Assembly: GCA_015179045.1 (NCBI GenBank)
Contig: WHUZ01000085.1
Coordinates: forward strand, 124,001-188,000
Source: Kalaharituber pfeilii
Taxonomy: Eukaryota; Ascomycota; Pezizomycetes; Pezizales; Pezizaceae
DNA length: 64,000 nucleotides
Direction: 5' to 3'
In this document: positions 45,461-58,188 of the stretch, piece by piece
How positions within the stretch are numbered: position 1 is the stretch's first letter
How the letters are laid out: every line of letters starts with the position of its first letter
Position numbers and translations under genes: made by a program
Notes under the pieces: generated by a model
Told to the model about the DNA's origin: nothing
The model's input: only the letters and a program-made list of their open reading frames with translations
Databases searched by the model: none

Positions 45461-48404
45461 CACTTCGATCGTCTCATTCGCCTTACGCATGACTCGCCGC
45501 ATCTACTTCGAAGACCAAGCCATCGCGGCCTCTCAACTGCAGCCCTCGACGGTGCCAAACTGGAAGTCTGCCCTTCTCCTCTGCTTCTGCTGCATGCCTC
45601 ACCCGCCCACGATGGTTCTCCGCTTATGCCACCTTTCGCCTCGCCGCTACCACCGTTATTACATCCCCCTTCTCCTCACCACATACCTGCGATAGAATAC
45701 GCCTTCCGCCTTCCGCCTGGCCGGCCCAGCGAAGTTTCCTCCCTCCCCACCTGCCCGGCAAAGTGTGCGCACTTGTAACACTCTCCAACCGCGTCGACAT
45801 CGGCGTCGACATCGGCGTTCTCTGCGAGTTTGCTGTGCTGCCCATCTTCTCTAGTGTTGAAAACTTAGCACGAGCGAGAGGAGGCAAGGGGGATGCTGGA
45901 CAAAGCCGCGGAGCCGAAAGCCTTCGCGGCGAGCTCTATAATGTGGATGCCCAAGCGTATCAGCGAGGACAGGGTGACGTGGTGCTATCACGGATGCCGG
46001 TCAAGAGGAATGCAACGGGCGGTCCTTGAGTAATACCTAACTAATACCCAGATAGTGTTTCGCTTGTTTTCCCAGTGTTCGGTAACGAGGATAAGTAGTA
46101 ACACAAAGGTCCGCATTCAACAACCTATAATTAGAAAATTTCCACAAATTACCCAATTCCGACAGTGCCAATGACCATCAATCACCCATTTTAGTGCAGT
46201 GCTGATACAGTATTGTAAAGTACCACTGGGGTTGGCTAATCTGGCTAGTACACCTCAGCCAAAAAAGTACTACCACAATTTCGCTACCAGGGGCTTGGCA
46301 TGGACAAAGGTATAATGTTATTGTTCGGAAGCTTGTGTGCGGATGAGGATTACAGATGCAAATACCGCCATCTTCCATGGCTACCAAAAACACTCCCATC
46401 AAGCTCTGTCTCTACAGCTGCAGCTGCTTACAATGTCATTCTAACCTCAACTGCCGAAATACCAATGAAGCAAATGCCACTGTCATTATTCCGAATGATG
46501 ATGGCATCCGAAGATGCTCTGACAGAAGTGGTGTGAAAAATTGCTTATTCCTTTACTCACTACGAACAATGTTCTTCCCATGGGCGCTCTTGACCCCAAG
46601 GTCCAAATCCCTGGAACTCGGAAGATCCATCCGCATTTTCACGGCCGCGCAGGCGATTGCATTACTCTGGGCAGGAGTCTCAAAACCCGAAAGCTGGCGA
46701 AAATCCATTCTCTGTACTGGGTCCCGGGATTTGATGGTACTGTGCCTGGTTATCGTAGCCATTCACATAAATTGCATGGGTCCTGTGTCTCCTCTGTCGG
46801 ATGCGGCCTGCTTGCAGCTGGACCTGCAGGAACGAGGCAGCAAGATCACCATTCCAGCCCTGGGGATGCGGACAAATTTGGGAGCAGCGATTACGTTGCC
46901 GGAACGTGCCGCGATTGTCCAACAATGGTTACAATGTCTCGGTCCCGCATAAGTATGCCTCAACATGCCCCGTCACTTCGCGGAGCAGGGGCGGAACTGC
47001 AAGTATTGACCCAAATGAAGACCTTTCCTGCTCCCCACGGGCTGTTGCCATTAGGTGTCGATGGCAGTCCGTGTACCAGTGGTGCTTCATAGATTGGCAC
47101 CCTTCCTTGACCAAGTCTGCTGTACTGGAGGTACTGTATTAATAGGTGCCTGCACCTATTGCTGCAAGGCACAAGAAGGCGGCGATGAAAGAGATTGTGA
47201 CAGGGTTGCGAGAGGCGGGGGAGATGCTTCCGCCTCCCTGATCGATTTCTCCATCGGCATACCTACTGCACTGGCTCACAGCGTGGTGTTCAGTGCGTAG
47301 AAACAAGCTGGGGAGAATATTCTTGGCACACCGTACTCAGCGTCCTTGGCAACACCAAAGCAGGAAGCTATTGTGGGAATTTCGCTGGAAAGAGGGTTAC
47401 GGTAGACCTCCTGGATGCATACCCAGAGTCACAGAATCTGCAGGTATATTCTGCATTATATGTCAGTACATGCATTCTCTTATCTTGGAGCGTTGGCTAA
47501 CATTCCTCTCAAGGAGGAATCGATAGAATGCTCGCATGGATCTCATGCTTCCACCCCCTACAAAGCCCCCACAAGTATGTTGAGAAGGACACCCGCTCGG
47601 TCCGTTGTACCCTCCTGTTTTTGTGCAGGCAGGAAATAGTGCATGAGTATGATGAAGAATGGCATGGTAGGCTGTTGGGCAAGTATGCCGAATTGGACGC
47701 TATAAGAGTGGAGTCTTTTGAGAAACATCGTTTATTCCCCTTCTGATAGCCTTCTTTAAATACATAAGTTAACCCAAAGAGCTTCCTTCCGCATGCATGC
47801 TCGGCCACTTCAACTGCCTTCCGCATGTGCTAGCTCAACCACCTCATTCAGCTACCTCGATGTAGGGGAACCTTACAGACGCCTGTAGAGATTATGGCAC
47901 TGAGACTCTATCCAATTAAGCCAGCTGCCACTCTTTCCCGTGACATGGTATTAGTGCAAAATAGAAGGATAGTTTCTCAATCAACATACACACAGTAAAA
48001 CGCATATTGATGCAGTAAATCATGTCTTGTATGACCCGCATTTCCCATCAAGATCGAGTAGTTAGTGCCCCACCTCCCAAATGTAAAAATTGAGCGTATA
48101 TAGAAGATTGTCGATAAGCCAAACAGAAAGCATGTAACATAACATCATGCAAGCATGCAATCCTCCATAACTTTCCTCTAAAAAGCATCGTGCCACAGCA
48201 TCGTGCCACCACCTTCAGTCCCGCATCATGTTAAATGCTAATTATCCATGAAAGAAAATAAATAAATAAATAAAAAGCAAAACAGGTCAAATGTCGAGCA
48301 TTCCAGTGTTCCTGCAATCCAGGAATCCCAGCCTCCTCCCGGGAGTGAGGCACTCCAGCAGAATTTGCCCACACACACATTCCCCAGAATCAACTTTCAA
48401 TCCA
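45461..48404. other. Intergenic with unassigned protein-like frames
   Basis: Frames at 46356-46952 (+, 198 codons) and 46541-47092 (+, 183 codons) overlap each other and contain stretches that look like protein (for example MRTNLGAAITLPERAAIVQQ), but I could not place them in a family or splice them into one product. A minus-strand tRNA-like D-arm near 47920 is not a full tRNA. Could be another relic. Confidence 0.35.
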
Positions 48405-49883
48405 TCACTCAACAAACATCTTTTGCAAAATCGCCTCCAGTTGCGGATTCCCGCCCAATTCCTTCACCATATCCATCGCATCTCTCCCAAACTTCTCAAC
48501 AACCTTCTTCGTATACTCGAACGTGTGAGTCTGCTCTTGCATGTACTTCACCGCATAAAGCTTAACATCCTCATCTTTTGTTTGCTGTTTCAGTATATTG
48601 ATGATTTGCTTGTTGCTCTGATTACTGCGGATGGAATGGATGATGGGGAAGGAAAATTTGCCTTCAGTGAGGTCTTCGCAGAAACCTTTGTTTTTGGAGT
48701 ACTTTAATAAGGAGAGCATTTGTTAGTCTCGTTTATTGATAGATATACAATGACCTAATAAAAACTCAGGTAGTACCTGGTCGGATTGAAGATTCATGTA
48801 ATCATCCCGAATTTGATACGTGAGGCCTATGAGGTTTACAAGTGACACGAGATTCCTGTAACGTAGTCATTAGCTTAGATAACGAGCTAAATCCACCGAT
48901 TATTGTTTGGGAGATAATAGACAGTGTTATGGACTCCAGATAATGGGAACACATACAGTCCCGTTCTCGATTCCGCTTGCATCAGCTTTATAGCCAAGCG
49001 GAATAATCCTCCGGTTTCTACAGTAGGTGTATGTTAGAATTGCAATGCATTTTTGGATAGGTTTGTGATAGGTTTTGACATACTATTGCTGACCATATCA
49101 AGATATTCCTGTTCGGTGGGGGCTGCAAGCAGGTCTCGCCAATAGAGGTCCATACCTTGCCCTCTATGAAGATTCAAAAGCTCCTCTATACACCACGGAA
49201 TCTCAATCAATATACCTGATATCAAATGATAGTTGCTGAGATAGAGACCAAACCTGTATATATGGTGATTACTTGCGGGTTTTTGAGCTTGAACAGCTCC
49301 TGTAACGCCAAAAAATAGACGTAATTTGCGGAGTTTATTGTCTGAGCAACTCCAAAGATCTTGTGCGCCACCGGAACTCCACGTCGTAACGTTGAATTGT
49401 CTTCCACATCGTCCACTCTATGGGAATAAAACATTTATCATCAGTGACTCCAATGTTATAGACCACAGATTTTTCCTTACAGTAAACTTGCTGTATGTAA
49501 CATTGCAACAACTTTACTTATAACCTCCAAAGACTCTTCTGGAACCTTTAACCAAACATTGAAGGCTTTTATAAGAAGCGTACGGATATCCTTGCCTGGA
49601 TGCTTAAGCAAATATTCATACGGATCAAGAAGGATCTGTATGATGTGTTAGTTAGAAATCAAAATCCCGAGTTGCTCGTTACCTTTTCCTGTTCTGGACT
49701 CCATGGTGGTGAATGAAGGAGATGATGACCTCCTGTCAAATCCATTGGATTTAGGTGGTCATCTTCCCGGGTATTCGGTGCTTCCACTATTGAATGATTA
49801 GGAGTATCCTCGGGAATACCATCGGTTTCCATTTCCATTTTGCCTCTAACGTTGGATGCGATTCCTGAGAACGAAGAGAGCAT
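48405..49883 (-). CDS. Geranylgeranyl diphosphate synthase
   Basis: Trans-prenyltransferase making C20 GGPP for protein prenylation and carotenoid or other isoprenoid synthesis. Seven predicted exons, about 355 residues. After a variable N-terminus (to PPWSPEQEK) the core runs [40 protein letters not shown] with the first Asp-rich motif [56 protein letters not shown] motif, QIRDDYMNL (second Asp-rich motif) and [20 protein letters not shown]. All junctions are GT-AG and keep frame. Start at 49883 is the first in-frame ATG; a second at 49838 (MEMETDG) is the alternative. No terpene cyclase or P450 is nearby, so this is most likely the housekeeping enzyme. Confidence 0.93.
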
Positions 49884-52800
49884 GAAGGGCTATCCTCTGT
49901 TGATAAAGGAAGGTCGTTAAGGAATAATCGAAGCGGATTCTTAACTGTAGAGAAGAGTTCTGATTTAGTGAAAAGTAGTCTTATATGTGGTTTGTTTTGC
50001 TGAATACAATAACGTTTGCTGCAAAGAATTTCGATCACAAATAGCAAACACACTTCCGGCAGGTTGTATGCATGTACCCAGAAAAAGGCTGGTGCCCGTA
50101 TTACTGACTGACGACCCGAACACTTTTTATGATTCAAGTTCACATATAATGCCAGCTGAAACAGTACACAATTTGGGGCTTAAATGTCTGGTGACTGGAT
50201 GTTTAGAGGATTTGCGGAATGACGTAGGGATGTACACATGTGGTATAAGGAATTTTCTTGAAGTAACTGCTTCTCTCTGCACCAACAGGATACCAGTAGC
50301 ATGAAAGTAATGCAGCACGTTTTGCCTACAGAGAAGTGAAAGGTGACTTTGGCTTACTCCTGGTGTGGTGCAATAGCTCGGATGTGGGGTAGGAGCTAGC
50401 TTCCTGCTGAGGCCCTTTTATGTAGCTGGCGGCCAAAGCATGTGACTCACGACTTTGGGGAAGATGTCGCTGTATCGGGCCGGTTTGTGGGGGATTCTTG
50501 CATATTGGAGGGGAAAGGAATCGATGGGTATGGGATCTTACAGCAGCTAGCAGGCTGTGTTTGAAATCTCCAAGCTAGATCTATTTCATGAGCTATTGAA
50601 TGTCAGCACGTGCAAGCCAAGGATAGAACCAGGTTGGGATTGGCACCAGTCCAGCAAAAGCTCCCCGAATGCCGAAGAACTGTTGTTCAATGAAATTTGC
50701 TCCCGTGGAATGGACTGCAGGCTATCTATGATAATGTGAATGGAAGATCAGAAGCTAAGCAGAGTCGAGTAAGGTGTGTAGGATGAAGATGCGGAAGGGG
50801 CACTTTCGGACAACTTCGGTGGAGAACGACCTCTGGAAAGAATAGATGGATTGACCCGTCCGGTCAGGCGCGACAATACCATTCCTCACACTGCTTGTAT
50901 ATTCTTATTCCTACTCTTTCGGTGTTACGAGCGTGACTTACTCAGTTGAGTAATTGCGGGGAGCCCTGCAGCGTGAATCACTTTGCTGCAGTGGTAGCAC
51001 TGCGAGAGTCTGGGCACGAGAACACTAAAACTTGGTGCTGGACTCCGGAACACTTAATCTCGTAACCAGACTGAGTCAGCGATCACGTAGCGATATTCCG
51101 CAGGCCGTCAATCAAGCGCTGACAGTTTGAAGAGACATTTCCTACCAGCACTGTAGTCTAGCAGAGTCGCCAGCAATGAGATCAGTCATACTCGCAACAT
51201 GCTGGGTCAAGAGCTGGTGATCGGCCATTTATTTCCTTTTGAATGTTATATTTCCAACGGCAGCGTACAGCCTTACCAACACGACACCTATATACCTAGA
51301 ACAAGAGAAGCCCATTAGAAAATGAGTATAAACAAACACTCCTTCAAGATTGACCCGGTATTCGGACAGTGCATGAAAAATGCCTTAGTCAGGTTGCATA
51401 ACCCCCAGGCTTCCGTACACAGATTTGCATCATTTCAAAAAGCGAATAGCGCATACGACTTGCGCAGTGTCCGAATACTTGGAATTGGTGCGAACGTTTT
51501 CTGGATTTTTTGCTTCCAAATCAAAAATGACATAGTACGTTCATCGCTCAGTTGCTTGGGCTAGCACAGAGAAGGTTAGTTTATTGTATACGGGCCTCCA
51601 CGCAGAGCCCTATCATAATACGCCTGTATTTTGCAACAAAGCTGTCATTGCTTGTATCAGATCCGCAATCTAGAGGTACTAGAGTAAGAGATCAGGTAGA
51701 GGGTTCATCTAGCATCACGTATTACATATGACTCCTTTTAGTTCTCATGCCAAGCCCGCTTGATGCTGCTGACAAAACTTACCAAGACGCTACAGCAAGC
51801 ACATGTTCACTTCCTGGAGTTTCACAACCCTGGCTTAGACTAATCTCGTAGCCAGACGCTGACTAGACGAGGATATCACAGCCCTAGTCTCGTAACCATT
51901 ACAATCCTAGGTTCTCCAACACAAAATGAGGATCCGATTTGAGACTAATTGAAGTTGATTAGAGATGGTTAAGTATGGGGACAGGAAATCATGACCACTC
52001 AGTTCTTTTTAGTAGAAATTGATTACCTTCATGCCAGTACTTCACGACCATAAGGTTGAACACCACAAATAAGAATTGTTGCTATACTTACTTCTGTACC
52101 AGTGGCTTGTTGTGAAGCCTCGAAACGACTAGGTCACAGACTATTTCAATTCAAAGGGCCCCGATCATGTAATTGCAGATGACTGCTTCCACGCCCGAAT
52201 ACTCTCTCTCCCAATGGATAAGGTTTCCAAAGTGTCCAATTTGTCTTTACGGTAGTCAGCAAAACACCACCCTTATCCATGCGCATGCAGCTCAGCCTCC
52301 CACCCAGCGCTCGCACATACCACGCCAACCCGGGAAAGCCCAATTATAGCACACTTTCTCTGGGCAATTTCCCTCGCCTGCATTATTGGCCCTACCAAAC
52401 TCCTTGCCATTTGGTTGTTTCACCGGGCGTGAGCGGGCAAGCACTGCGCCCACACTGGGAGCTCGTTTCTTAGGCGTGCACTGTCTTCCTGCAGAACAAA
52501 AGAACTTCACCTGAGCTTGTGAACATTTGCTCAGCCGCCGAACGCAGGCAAATAATATTTGCTTTTCTGGAGGTGTGGAGAGGTGCCGTGCCTCATTTAT
52601 TCTCTCCAGCACAGCACAGCACACTTAGCCTGGCTTGGCGCAGGCCCCTCGTGCAGCACCGCAGTATTGAGGGACACCACCGAAAGAGAAGCACCGGCTC
52701 CACGCACCCTAGAAAATCTGTCAGACACAAGATAGGAAGTACTGCACTTACCGTACTTGCTTCTTACCGCCCCTCCCTTGCTCACCTCACCTCACCGTGG

Positions 52801-53006
52801 GCTATTTGGTCTTAAGAGTGCATCTGACCCCTCTCACCTTCAGAACTTCCAGCCTTACGACTCCCGTTTTACTTCACATTAGATTTCGTGCGAACGTCGT
52901 CTCATCGTTTTTGTGCCTTATTTGACGATATCCGGAGTTTATTTTCCTTTTCGCAGCTTTCTACAGCAATCAGAGGTGAAGGGTAGCTGAGTCGAAATCG
53001 TGCACA
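49884..53006. other. Intergenic, 3.1 kb, no gene seen
   Basis: Only short frames. It holds three reverse-oriented copies of the TCTGGTTACGAG-type repeat (about 51055-51065, 51845-51860, 51880-51890). The last ~400 bp are pyrimidine-rich and form the upstream region of the MARVEL-like gene. Confidence 0.45.
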
Positions 53007-53766
53007 ATGGCGAAAGCGGGATACAAGAAACAGCCCACCGTGTGGCCTACAGCATCATTTATCTTAATCAAGTTCTTCCAGGCAGTATGCTGCCTCCTCG
53101 TGTTGGGCGTCATGGGATTCTTCGCATTCCAACTTAGAAACGACCACTACCCAATCCCATGGCAGTTCATTTCTCTAGCAGCTTTGGTACGGACTTCAAT
53201 GATTTTCAACCTAGAAAGTTCATAGGATGGTATGCTAATAATCATTCTGCATTTAGTCTGCACTTTCCCTTCTGTGCGTTTTCGTTTTGGGGGTCTTCTT
53301 TTGCTGCAGAGCCCTTAACCCAATGGCAGCCATGGTCATCGAGATTCTTCTGTCCATCCTTTGGGCATTTGGAGCCGGTATTCTTGGAAAAGGAATGGGT
53401 GGGAACATCATTAGAGCTTGCGGAGTGTGGAGAACCCCCCAAGGAATTGCTGTTTGCCATCTGTTTAAGACTGTGTTTGCATTCTGCATTCTTGGATGGT
53501 AAGGGCATCCATTGTTTATCTGAAACTATTATCGGATCTTGCAGGCTAATGTCTCGATAAATTACAGGTTCTCGATGATCTGCTCAATCATCTTGTCCTC
53601 ATCCGTCCGGAGAAGTGCTAGCTCCCACAAGTATCAACCCGCCAATCCAGCAAGTCTGCAGCAAACTACTGCCTATGCCCCTCAGAACACTATTGGGCAG
53701 ACAGCCGTCCCATACGGACAGGGTGGAACATACAAGCCTCACGATGACCAGCCCACTTACTCATAA
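53007..53766 (+). CDS. Four-TM MARVEL-domain-like membrane protein
   Basis: Three exons: 53007-53187, 53257-53498, 53568-53766, 206 residues. Four hydrophobic helices: FFQAVCCLLVLGVMGFFAF, LSLLCVFVLGVFFC, AAMVIEILLSILWAFGAGIL and the helix spanning the last junction (FKTVFAFCILGWFSMICSII). A short cytosolic N-terminus (MAKAGYKKQP) and a Gln/Tyr/Pro-rich C-terminal tail (HKYQPANPASLQQ to DDQPTYS) match the layout of fungal MARVEL/Nce102-like proteins, which organise plasma-membrane domains. The family call is by topology and feel rather than a diagnostic motif. The stop overlaps the predicted end of a small minus-strand ORF. Confidence 0.82.
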
Positions 53767-54019
53767 ATATTTACTGAGGATTGATGTCTACGTCTGAATG
53801 GAACACACAATAGTAGAGGTCAACAAGGCAAATTGTGATACGGTTTGATATCCGGACATGTAATTGGGGGATGAATGTGAAGGTACAAAAGCTCCATGAA
53901 AGATGTACATACCCAGCCAAACCAAAGAGCACTTGTAGCATGTTATCTTGTTCGCTTTCTGCCTGAATTTTCCGCAATTTCTGCAGGTTTTGCTGTTTTC
54001 TTTCGTTGAGTGGTGTCAT
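53757..54019 (-). CDS. Possible small spliced ORF, 47 residues
   Basis: Exon 1 is 54019-53913 (MTPLNERKQQNLQKLRKIQA, helical, rich in Lys/Gln) and exon 2 is 53793-53757, joined by a 119-bp intron with GTATGT donor and CAG acceptor. It overlaps the convergent MARVEL gene's stop by 10 bp. No family recognised; reported because the helix-like composition and splice sites look non-random. Confidence 0.28.
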
Positions 54020-54408
54020 GATGATCGAATGAATATTTCTGAGCAAGTGGCGTCATTACGTAGGCAGTCTTTGAGTTCAAAGCCTTCCTTTTTCCTTTTT
54101 CCTTTTTTTTTTTGGTGTTGAAAAAGCTCTCCTCAGTATCGATCGCTCCAGCTGAGAGGAAGTTGATGTGCGGCACAGTCCAGTGAAAGTGATCAACACT
54201 GCGCAATGCTACTTTGAGAAGCCCTTCACCGGACGCATCACTTGCTATGTAGAGGTGATTTCGTTTATTATCAAGCATGATTCTGTGCTAGGAGGGATCG
54301 CCGTTAAGAATCGATAGTTGCGCAGCATGTAGAACTCTGGTTTGCAGAAATGAAGGATATGATTGTGTTCGGTATACCGAAGGTTGAAGGCATTTAAAAA
54401 GGAGATTC

Positions 54409-54469
54409 ACTCACGAGCGCACACCACACACAATACCCTGCCATGGCCAAGTGCTACAAGCGGGGTTAT

Positions 54470-54502
<33 letters not shown>

Positions 54503-54515
54503 CTCACGAGCGCAC
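54409..54515 (+). mobile_element. 5'-truncated poly-A retroelement insertion with 14-bp target duplication
   Basis: Inserted DNA 54423-54501 is about 55 bp of unique sequence (containing CCCTGCCATGGC and GCTACAAGCGGGGTTATG) followed by about 24 A. It is flanked by perfect copies of ACTCACGAGCGCAC (54409-54422 and 54502-54515). Poly-A tail plus variable-length target duplication is the signature of target-primed reverse transcription. A second copy of the same 3' end is at 62857-62922. Confidence 0.9.
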
Positions 54516-55167
54516 GGACATAGAGTATACGTATTTTCAGAATAGCAAGTGGTATTGATTATGTAAGATATTTTTTTATCTTGAGCCCAATTAATGTTCC
54601 AATGATTTGGAAGGAAATAGTACTAGTCTCATTATATGGGAGATTAAGTTCCTCCAGCTCGGTCCCGGCGCGAGGGAGCCGAAGCCAATTACGACGACGT
54701 CAGTGAGTGTGTATACGGCCGTGAACATTGAGCTCTTGGAATACGTAACAACTGGTGGGCGAAGGTAAGAAAAACACAGAAAGTCTGAAGAGGGAAGCCG
54801 CCAAAAAAAGAAATATAGGAGAGGAAAAAAACAAAAAAACAATACAAAACTCCACTGGACTTGATATTCTGGGTATTTTGGGGGCCCATCTACTAGTGTT
54901 TTTGCAATTGATCGAAAGCTTGCGGGGGGTAAGTTCGGAACCAGACCCTGATTCTGGTGAAACTCGAGTACATGCCCAGGGTTTTATTACATGACGTTGA
55001 TATTTTGACTTTTTTCTTTTCAAGCCTTTCAGGAGCAGCACACTCAGAATTTTTTGACAGAATTGGTTCAGAATTTGAGCTAAACCTTTGAAACAGTTGT
55101 GAACGGGAGACGGGCTATAGGGTAGAGCTGACCTTAGAGCTCCATATTCCGAGTCTTCTAAATAGCG
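54516..55167. other. Intergenic, no gene seen
   Basis: Minus-strand frames here (54842-54591 and 55041-54700) are low-complexity translations of A-rich plus-strand DNA. The start of the RING gene follows. Confidence 0.4.
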
Positions 55168-55997
55168 ATGGCGAGTTATGAAGGTGAGGAGGACCTGGAG
55201 AACTCTAGTTTCTTTCCGTGCTGTCTAGATGTTCGGGACAGATCGCACCCGGTCCACGACTGGAGGAGATTCGTTAGATTGGATATAGCGTGCACTTGAG
55301 GACTTGGTTGGGCTAATAAATTTGTTTACCTCCAGATGAACACAACCTTCCCCGCGGCTCCACCAGCACCTCCGACCCCTCTGCTGGGACATCCCGCCGC
55401 GCCCGCCTTAACCTAAGCGAATTCTTCTCTGCCATCTCCGCCATAGACACTGAGGCCTCCTCGACCACGACCTCTTCTTCCTCCTCCGCCCTCCTCTCTC
55501 TCGCCGACGCCTTTTCCCACCTCCCCACCACCCCGTTCCTCCTCACCCTCATCGACACCCTCCACTCCTCCGCCTCCAACCCCGCAACCGCCCCCGTGGT
55601 GTCCCCGACTCCTTCCTCGACACCCTCGAACGTGTGCCAAAGTCCGAGCTCAAAGACACCGACGACGACGTCTGTGCGATATGTTCGGAGAGGTTTCTCT
55701 CGGATCCGTTTCCGCTGGTGGTGAGGCTACCGTGCGGTGCGGGGGGAAGAGGGCATAGGTTCGATTTGGAGTGTGTGGGGGCGTGGCTGAGAGTGAATTC
55801 GACGTATGTATTGTAAAACGGGCCAGCTTGGAGTTATTTGTTGTTAAGGGAATGGATTATGTTGGGGAACATGCTAACAGCGATGATTAAGATGTCCGCT
55901 TGACAGGGTTGATTTGCTGAAGAAAAAGGAGCCGCCGGTGGTGGTGCAGAAAGTGGACGATGAAGAAGAGGAGGAATGGGACGATAATTATGGATGA
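55168..55997 (+). CDS. RING-finger protein with a 1-base coding frameshift
   Basis: Probable RING-type E3 ligase. Exons 55168-55183 (MASYE), 55336-55803 and 55892-55997. The upstream frame (DEHNLPRGSTSTS, RARLNLSEFFSAISAIDTEA, LPTTPFLLTLIDTLHSSAS) runs cleanly to NPATAP, then the RING frame takes over as RGVPDSFLDTLERVPKSELK, DVCAICSERF, RLPCGAGGRGHRFDLECVGA, and, after the second intron, STCPLDRVDLLKKKEPP. The two frames are offset by one base at the C5 run 55591-55595. The last RING ligand is Asp (CPLD) instead of Cys, as in some fungal RING proteins. Either a sequence error in a homopolymer or a very recent null allele; see findings. Confidence 0.78.
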
Positions 55998-56367
55998 TGT
56001 AGTGATGCTTCTGGATGGAGGAGAGCACAACAGGGCAACTGTACAGTACGTGGGAGGTAGTCAGGCTGGTTACGATCGCGCGGGAGAAACTTTCTGATAT
56101 CCAGTAATATATGATACCAGGATGAACCTGTTACTGAGAACAATTGGAGACTATCTCTCTAAACACATTATGACGGCTTATACATCGGACCATGACAGAT
56201 ACAGGTCACGGAAATACCGACATATTCACATGTTGCCCATTCCCCCACATATTAAGCAAAGTAAAGCTCGTCTCTAGAGCAAAATCCAATTCCTCGACTC
56301 CCGAACTCCATCTCCCGCCCCCCATTCTGCGAGTGTACTCTCCAACCGACTTGTTCCGCTCGCAACT

Positions 56368-58188
56368 CTATAACGGCTTCGGCCAAATAACCATCCTCAT
56401 ATTCTCCACAAAACCTAAATCATAAAGATTCTCCACTTCCTTCAGACCCTCTGCTTGTCTCCACTTGACATCCTGCGGTAGCCCACTATCGCCGTCTATC
56501 CTCCCACCGGGAGGAACTCTCGCTAACAGCTGTCGTGCCTGCTTCGGCCAAGGGACAGGCGGCTCGATAAGGGCTTGGATTTCTGAAGGAGTAAGGGGAG
56601 CTGCAGTGGTGGGATAGCAGTTCGAAGATGGGGGGTTGAGAGCGGGGTTTGTATTAGGCAGAGAAGGGTGGGGGATATTATGGAGAGAGGAAGGATGGGT
56701 TGTGGAGGAAACAGGGGTGAATGGAAGGAGATCAGCAATATATATTTCACCAGTGGAGATGTCTTCGGACCAGTCGGACCATTTGAAGGTTTCGTTGGTG
56801 GTTGTGCCGGCCCAGACGAGGTATCTGTTTCTCAAGTTACGGATTTCGTTAGTATCAAGTGTCTAAAATTCAGTGAGAGATGTTGGGACCATTGGCGGCC
56901 ATACACATGATAAAAGGTGAACGAGTAGCTCAGAATTCCACACATTACGGAGAGGAGGAAAACTGCCGCAATAGGCGTCTCTTGTAGGAATCCAATCTAT
57001 CCCACATTCATGTCGTGAACATCAACATCTCACGCCAAGGTTGATATTGAAAAAACATACACCCCAACCCTTAAAGTACAACCCCCACGGCAGGTCTGAA
57101 ACTTTCGTCCCTCGCCTAAGAAGACTTTGGATGAAGTTGTTCATAATGCTGTACGAGAGATAACCGCCATAGGTAAGAAGAATGTTCGTAGCCCAGAGGA
57201 AGGCGAAAAAATGGCGAGTGTTGTTGTGCCCTACGCAGTTGTTGATCCAGATCTATATATATATATATGAGTGTAAGTAAGCATTGAGAGGGATGGGGCT
57301 ATAGAAGGAGATGTACACAATGGTGGTCATGTTTAGCGATGCAACCTTTGCCTATGAGGTACTCGGACTTGGTAAGTCTTGCTTGACCAATCTTATATTT
57401 CTCCTAGACAACACTTACAAACACTACAGTGCTTAGACCGTGCTGGCTTGTATAAGAGGCAAGTCCTGCACACAATACCCGGGTGGAAATTAATGTTGTC
57501 GTATGGATACACCCGCATTGCATTGTAATGGTTCTCCGGCGTGATGATTCCTGGATTGGAGGCCGCTGCCTTGAACAATGTAATATACGGGAAAGCGCTG
57601 ACGATGGGCACAAGAAGCCTTTATCTCCTTAGCTGAAAATAACGCAAACCCGCCCAGGTAGGGAGCATTACGTACTTGTGCGTTAAGGATATCCGTCTCC
57701 ATCCCGAATGCAAAAACATTCCCAATCCTCCAGTAACCAAAGCCAAGTAGAATATCTAAAACACAATACAACCAACTTCTCAGGCCTTTCTGCTCTGAAC
57801 AACACACCGTTGAGGGCATAAAAGGAAACAAGATTGTCCGCACCATGACCAATGGATGCTTATCATTCATAAGGTGATTTCCGCACCGAGATAGACAAGA
57901 GAAGCAGCAGCCACCTGTGACAAGGAGATCCAGCTTGTACATCCATCGTGGGATTATGTTGAGTGCAAATCGATGAATCCAACCGATCGGGGTATTCCTA
58001 GCTTGCTCAGACAGAGCGAAGTCAGTGGTTTCTGGTGCGAAGTACATAGTGGGCACCGCACCCGGGAAGTGGGGTGCAGACAGAGAGGCCACCTACCTTA
58101 GACGGGGAACATGCCCAAAGAGTGCGATAAACGTGACGAAGGATATTGCGCCGACGATGGCAGCAATCTGGGTAAGGGCGTCGTTCAT
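56368..58188 (-). CDS. swf1: DHHC palmitoyltransferase Swf1
   Basis: ER-membrane protein S-acyltransferase that palmitoylates cysteines next to transmembrane segments of SNAREs (possibly including Pep12-type ones). Eight predicted exons, about 437 residues. Exon 1 (from 58188, MNDALTQIAAIVGAISFVTF) is the first membrane helix; then NTPIGWIHRFALNIIPRWMY, IFYLALVTGGLGMF, VPIVSAFPYITLF and GIITPENHYNAM. The Cys-rich domain is CRTCLLYKPARSKHCSVCKG, with CIAKHDHHC holding the catalytic DHHC in a tiny exon of its own, followed by IWINNCVGHNNTRHFFAFLW. Later helices (LLTYGGYLSYSIMN, FLLSVMCGILSYSFTFYH) precede the conserved WAGTTTNETFKWSDW. The C-terminal ~120 residues are Pro-rich with an ordered end (GLKEVENLYDLGF). 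One intron has an AT microsatellite (57250-57262). Confidence 0.92.

Noticed and set aside
46356..47092. Two long overlapping plus-strand frames (198 and 183 codons)
   Set aside because: They are in different frames, neither shows a domain or splice-compatible continuation, and nearby sequence is stop-rich. Possibly a relic, but no product can be named.
47850..47935. tRNA-like sequence on the minus strand (GGCTTAATTGGATAGAGTC resembles an A box, followed by a CCATAATCTC anticodon-like loop)
   Set aside because: The anticodon stem does not pair and there is no GGTTCGANNCC B box at the right distance. At best a tRNA fragment.
48405..49883. GGPP synthase as anchor of a diterpene biosynthetic cluster
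   Set aside because: Neighbours within 5 kb are pseudogenes, non-coding DNA and a MARVEL-like protein; no cyclase, P450 or transporter is seen.
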